Origin: Leminorella richardii
Lineage (GTDB): Bacteria; Pseudomonadota; Gammaproteobacteria; Enterobacterales; Enterobacteriaceae
Reading direction: 5' to 3'
Length of the DNA stretch: 64,000 nucleotides
NCBI RefSeq assembly: GCF_900478135.1
Contig: NZ_LS483470.1
Span: forward strand, 1,794,501 to 1,858,500
Part shown: piece after piece, positions 61,697 to 64,000 of the stretch
Layout: every line of letters starts with the position of its first letter
Numbering within the stretch: position 1 is the stretch's first letter
The notes under the pieces: generated by a model
Databases searched by the model: none
Seen by the model: the letters and a program-made list of their open reading frames with translations, nothing else
What the model was told of the DNA's origin: nothing
Translations under genes and position numbers: made by a program

Positions 61697-61935
61697 AATA
61701 GAAGAGACTGTTTTAAGCAGTGGGTGGTGTATCTTCCTACTTCCTTATTAATATTTTAATGGGTTTGTTTTATTAAATTTATTTTTTGTTACCCTACATT
61801 TTTACGTGTGATGTAAACGGTGGTTGCCATGCCTGTTAAGTAAAGTTGGAATGTTCTTATTTGATATTAAAAACAATCTTACTCCAATTAAGTGGTGTCA
61901 TTTTTATTTTTTAAAAAGTAAAGGAAGATAAGTAT

Positions 61936-63198
61936 ATGGGGCTTTTTCGCCAAGAGGCGCTTCAGGCAGAAAAGCAAAAATGGTTAGGGAATGTAATATT
62001 AAGTACGCCTTTATCTTTGCGTTTTTTTACCTTCTTTATCTGTGTCGTTATTGCGACTGTCATTCTATTTTGCCTTCTGTTTTCGTATACGCGGAAACAA
62101 ACCGTCACGGGTCAACTCGTGCCGGATAAGGGCGTGATTAAAGTCTATAGCCAGCAGTATGGTGTCGTTATCGAAAAAAAAGTGAACGAGGGCGATACTG
62201 TTTCTAAAGGCGACGCGCTGTACGTCATTTCTGGTGAACGGGAAGGGACAAACACGTTTGGCACACAGAGGACGATAAGCGAACAGATACAGGCGCGAAT
62301 TGACTCCCTTAAGGATGAAATAGAGAAAAATCAGTCTCAGTTTACAGCAGAAAAATCGCTGCTGGAGAACTACATTCGACAGCTAAATGGCCAGATTGAC
62401 GCTTTGAATAAGCAAATAACTAACCAGCGGCGCATCTTGGGGCTGGTCCAGCGTCGTCAGCAGCAGTACCAGCAAATTTATCAAAAAGAGTATATCTCTC
62501 TGGAGCAATACGAACGGGTAAAAGAAGAAGTATTACAGCAGCAGAGCGCCTTGAGCAGCTATGAAAGGGAAAAGATCAGTACAGAAAAGGAGCTGGCCGG
62601 GCGACAGTCGGAATTAGATGGTCTGCTGTTGAAGTTTGAGAAACAGCAGGGGCAGCTTGTACGCAGCATCTCCAGCTCTCAGCAGGAGCTGGTAGAAAGC
62701 GAAGCCAAAAGAGAGATCGTCATTCAGGCTCCTCAGTCAGGAACGATCACCGCTGCCGTTGCGCAGGTAGGGCAGTATGTTGAAGCCAGTAAGCCTATGG
62801 TCAGCATTATTCCTGATGGCTCTATGCTGCAGGTTCATCTCTACGCACCGAGTAAAGCCGTTGGTTTTATTCAGGAGGGAGCCGAAGTTTGGCTTCGCTA
62901 TCAGCCATATCCCTATCAGAAGTTTGGCCAATATTCTGGGCGAGTTGTGTCGGTATCAAAGGTCACGTTGACACAAAACGAGTTACAGACATCTGGGCTT
63001 ACGAACAGCGATCCTTCGTTTTATCAAGTCACGGTTAAACCCGATAGCCAGACGATTTCCGTCTATGGCGAAAAGAAGACGCTTCAACCCGGCATGGAGC
63101 TTGAGGCAGACATCGTGCTGGATAAACGCAAACTTTACGAATGGGTGCTGGAACCTCTGTTTAGCATCACACAAAAGGCGAGCGAGGGAGCGCACTAA
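61936..63198 (+). CDS. CvaA-like membrane fusion protein
   Basis: 420 residues, HlyD family, of the kind paired with peptidase-containing exporters of colicin V and microcin systems. A membrane helix (about 28-50) follows a short cytoplasmic N-terminus (MGLFRQEALQAEKQKWLG). Next come a lipoyl half (YGVVIEKKVNEGDTVSKGDALYVIS), a glutamine-rich coiled coil of about 150 residues, the second lipoyl half (IQAPQSGTITAAVAQVGQYVEA) and a C-terminal barrel. AAGGAAG lies upstream. The ABC gene starts 3 bases after the stop. Confidence 0.9.
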   Translation: MGLFRQEALQAEKQKWLGNVILSTPLSLRFFTFFICVVIATVILFCLLFSYTRKQTVTGQLVPDKGVIKVYSQQYGVVIEKKVNEGDTVSKGDALYVISGEREGTNTFGTQRTISEQIQARIDSLKDEIEKNQSQFTAEKSLLENYIRQLNGQIDALNKQITNQRRILGLVQRRQQQYQQIYQKEYISLEQYERVKEEVLQQQSALSSYEREKISTEKELAGRQSELDGLLLKFEKQQGQLVRSISSSQQELVESEAKREIVIQAPQSGTITAAVAQVGQYVEASKPMVSIIPDGSMLQVHLYAPSKAVGFIQEGAEVWLRYQPYPYQKFGQYSGRVVSVSKVTLTQNELQTSGLTNSDPSFYQVTVKPDSQTISVYGEKKTLQPGMELEADIVLDKRKLYEWVLEPLFSITQKASEGAH

Positions 63199-63201
63199 CA
63201 A

Positions 63202-64000
63202 ATGAGTTTCGTCAAAAAAATAAACTTTGGGTTAACCAGCCATCGACTGCCGATCGTTATTCAAACTGAATCTGCCGAGTGTGGATTAGCCTGCCTGACG
63301 ATGATTGCTGGCTACCACCGCTACCATACCGATCTGGCAACGCTGCGTGGGCGGTTTAGCATTTCTCAGAAGGGCATAAATTTAAGTCAACTGCTGAGTA
63401 TTTCTAAGCAGCTTAGTCTAAACAGTCGCTCTTTGCGCTTAGAGCTTGATGAGCTTCCTAAGCTCAGGCTTCCCTGTATTCTGCACTGGGATTTTTCCCA
63501 TTTTGTGGTGTTGAAGTCGGTAAAGGGAAACAAGTGCGTTATTCACGATCCTGCTATTGGGGAACGACAGCTCACTTTATCGGAGGTTTCAGCCTCGTTT
63601 ACCGGGATTGCTGTTGAACTCTGGCCGGATGACGGATTTAAGCCACAGGTGCAGGTTCAGCGGGTGCGTTTTCGCGATCTGATTGGCAAGATTTCGGGGC
63701 TTAAAAGCAGCTTTATTCAAGTTCTGGTTCTGGCGCTAGGTATTGAACTGTTTAGCATTATTACACCGCTTTTTACCCAGTGGACCATTGACTACGTTAT
63801 CGTCTCCAACGATCGCAGTCTGCTGGTTACGCTACTCGTCGGATTTGGCGTGATGATGCTGATACAGCAGGTAACCTCAGCCGTTCGCGCTTGGGTAATG
63901 ATGTATATCTCTACTTCTATCAGCGTCCAGTGGCGAGACAGTGTGTTCCGCCATCTGATGCGTTTACCTATAGGCTACTTTGAAAAACGTCATCTGGGGG
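63202..64000 (+). CDS. CvaB-like ABC exporter with active C39 peptidase, cut by window end
   Basis: The first 266 residues of a peptidase-containing ABC transporter. The C39 domain is intact: oxyanion Q21 and catalytic C27 in QTESAECGLACLTMIAGYH, catalytic H100 in WDFSHFVVL, and D116 in IHDPAIG. These enzymes cleave double-glycine leaders from exported peptides. The membrane domain begins at about residue 165, and the last visible segment is LMRLPIGYFEKRHLG, the start of an intracellular loop. The ATPase lies outside the window. The gene is open at its right end. Confidence 0.93.
   Translation, partial: MSFVKKINFGLTSHRLPIVIQTESAECGLACLTMIAGYHRYHTDLATLRGRFSISQKGINLSQLLSISKQLSLNSRSLRLELDELPKLRLPCILHWDFSHFVVLKSVKGNKCVIHDPAIGERQLTLSEVSASFTGIAVELWPDDGFKPQVQVQRVRFRDLIGKISGLKSSFIQVLVLALGIELFSIITPLFTQWTIDYVIVSNDRSLLVTLLVGFGVMMLIQQVTSAVRAWVMMYISTSISVQWRDSVFRHLMRLPIGYFEKRHLG

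Larger units (their letters stand above)
61113..61935. other. AT-rich divergent region between the two secretion units
   Basis: 823 bases with T and A tracts throughout, likely bound by H-NS. It should hold the promoters of the adhesin unit and of the CvaA-like unit. It contains the palindrome at 61518-61544, a 41-codon open frame at 61571-61696, and no double-glycine leader peptide that I can find. Confidence 0.6.

Noticed and set aside
61851..61931. A 26-codon frame just ahead of the CvaA-like start
   Set aside because: It resembles leader DNA of the gene behind it, with no double-glycine motif and no composition that suggests selection.
61113..61935. A double-glycine leader peptide gene as substrate of the C39 exporter
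   Set aside because: Short frames in the parts of both strands that I checked show no GG or GA leader at a plausible position.
1..64000. tRNA, rRNA, CRISPR arrays and complete insertion sequences
   Set aside because: None are recognisable; no cloverleaf, spaced direct-repeat array or paired transposase ends were found.

Overview
This window is chromosomal DNA from a gamma-proteobacterium of the order Enterobacterales. About thirty genes closely match Escherichia coli genes in sequence and length (ppsA/ppsR, ydiJ, menI, zntB, ttcA, ydbK, hslJ, ldhA, ydbH-ynbE-ydbL, azoR, hrpA, ydgH, pntAB, uspE, amn, fnr). Gene order differs from E. coli: the threonine aldolase gene lies near nlpC, amn sits between uspE and fnr, and a Fet-type iron locus follows fnr. 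This points to a non-Escherichia lineage such as a Yersiniaceae or Budviciaceae relative. The species cannot be fixed from sequence alone.

Layout. 1-11.5 kb: the end of an unknown gene, a secreted hypothetical protein, ltaE, the lipoprotein peptidase nlpC with a WYL regulator and a VOC-fold gene, lplA, aroH, the divergent pair ppsR/ppsA, and ydiK. 11.8-17.3 kb: ydiJ-menI-zntB, then ttcA convergent to them. 17.8 kb: a lone InsA-like gene of IS1 type with no InsB partner. 18-28 kb: ydbK (nifJ type), a DUF333 lipoprotein, hslJ, ldhA, ydbH-ynbE-ydbL and azoR. 28-40 kb: hrpA, ydgH, pntAB, uspE, amn and fnr.

40.7-48.8 kb is a compact eight-gene iron-uptake operon. It encodes an FTR1-type permease with a three-fold repeated periplasmic domain (FetM), a P19-type periplasmic protein (FetP), a DUF2318 Fe-S membrane protein, two FtsX/MacB-type permeases, their ATPase, a lipoprotein thioredoxin and a small cytochrome c. 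Its promoter has a near-consensus Fur box over the start of transcription and an FNR-like site about 42 bases upstream. This suggests activation without oxygen and repression by iron, and fnr itself is the neighbouring gene.

48.9-64 kb is an AT-rich accessory island built around type I secretion. An AraC-type regulator, a DUF3313 lipoprotein and a 25-residue membrane peptide come first. A leftward unit then encodes a 1217-residue BapA-like secreted protein, its ABC exporter with a degenerate peptidase domain, a HlyD-type adaptor, a TolC-type outer-membrane protein, and an orphan LuxR-type regulator whose receiver lacks the phospho-acceptor aspartate. Across an 820-base AT-rich gap with a large palindrome, a rightward unit begins with a CvaA-like adaptor and an ABC exporter with an intact C39 peptidase, cut off by the window end. 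The secreted protein seems to carry a seven-bladed propeller-like region interrupted by two hydrophobic helical insertions, the most unusual element of the window. The substrate of the second exporter is not visible.
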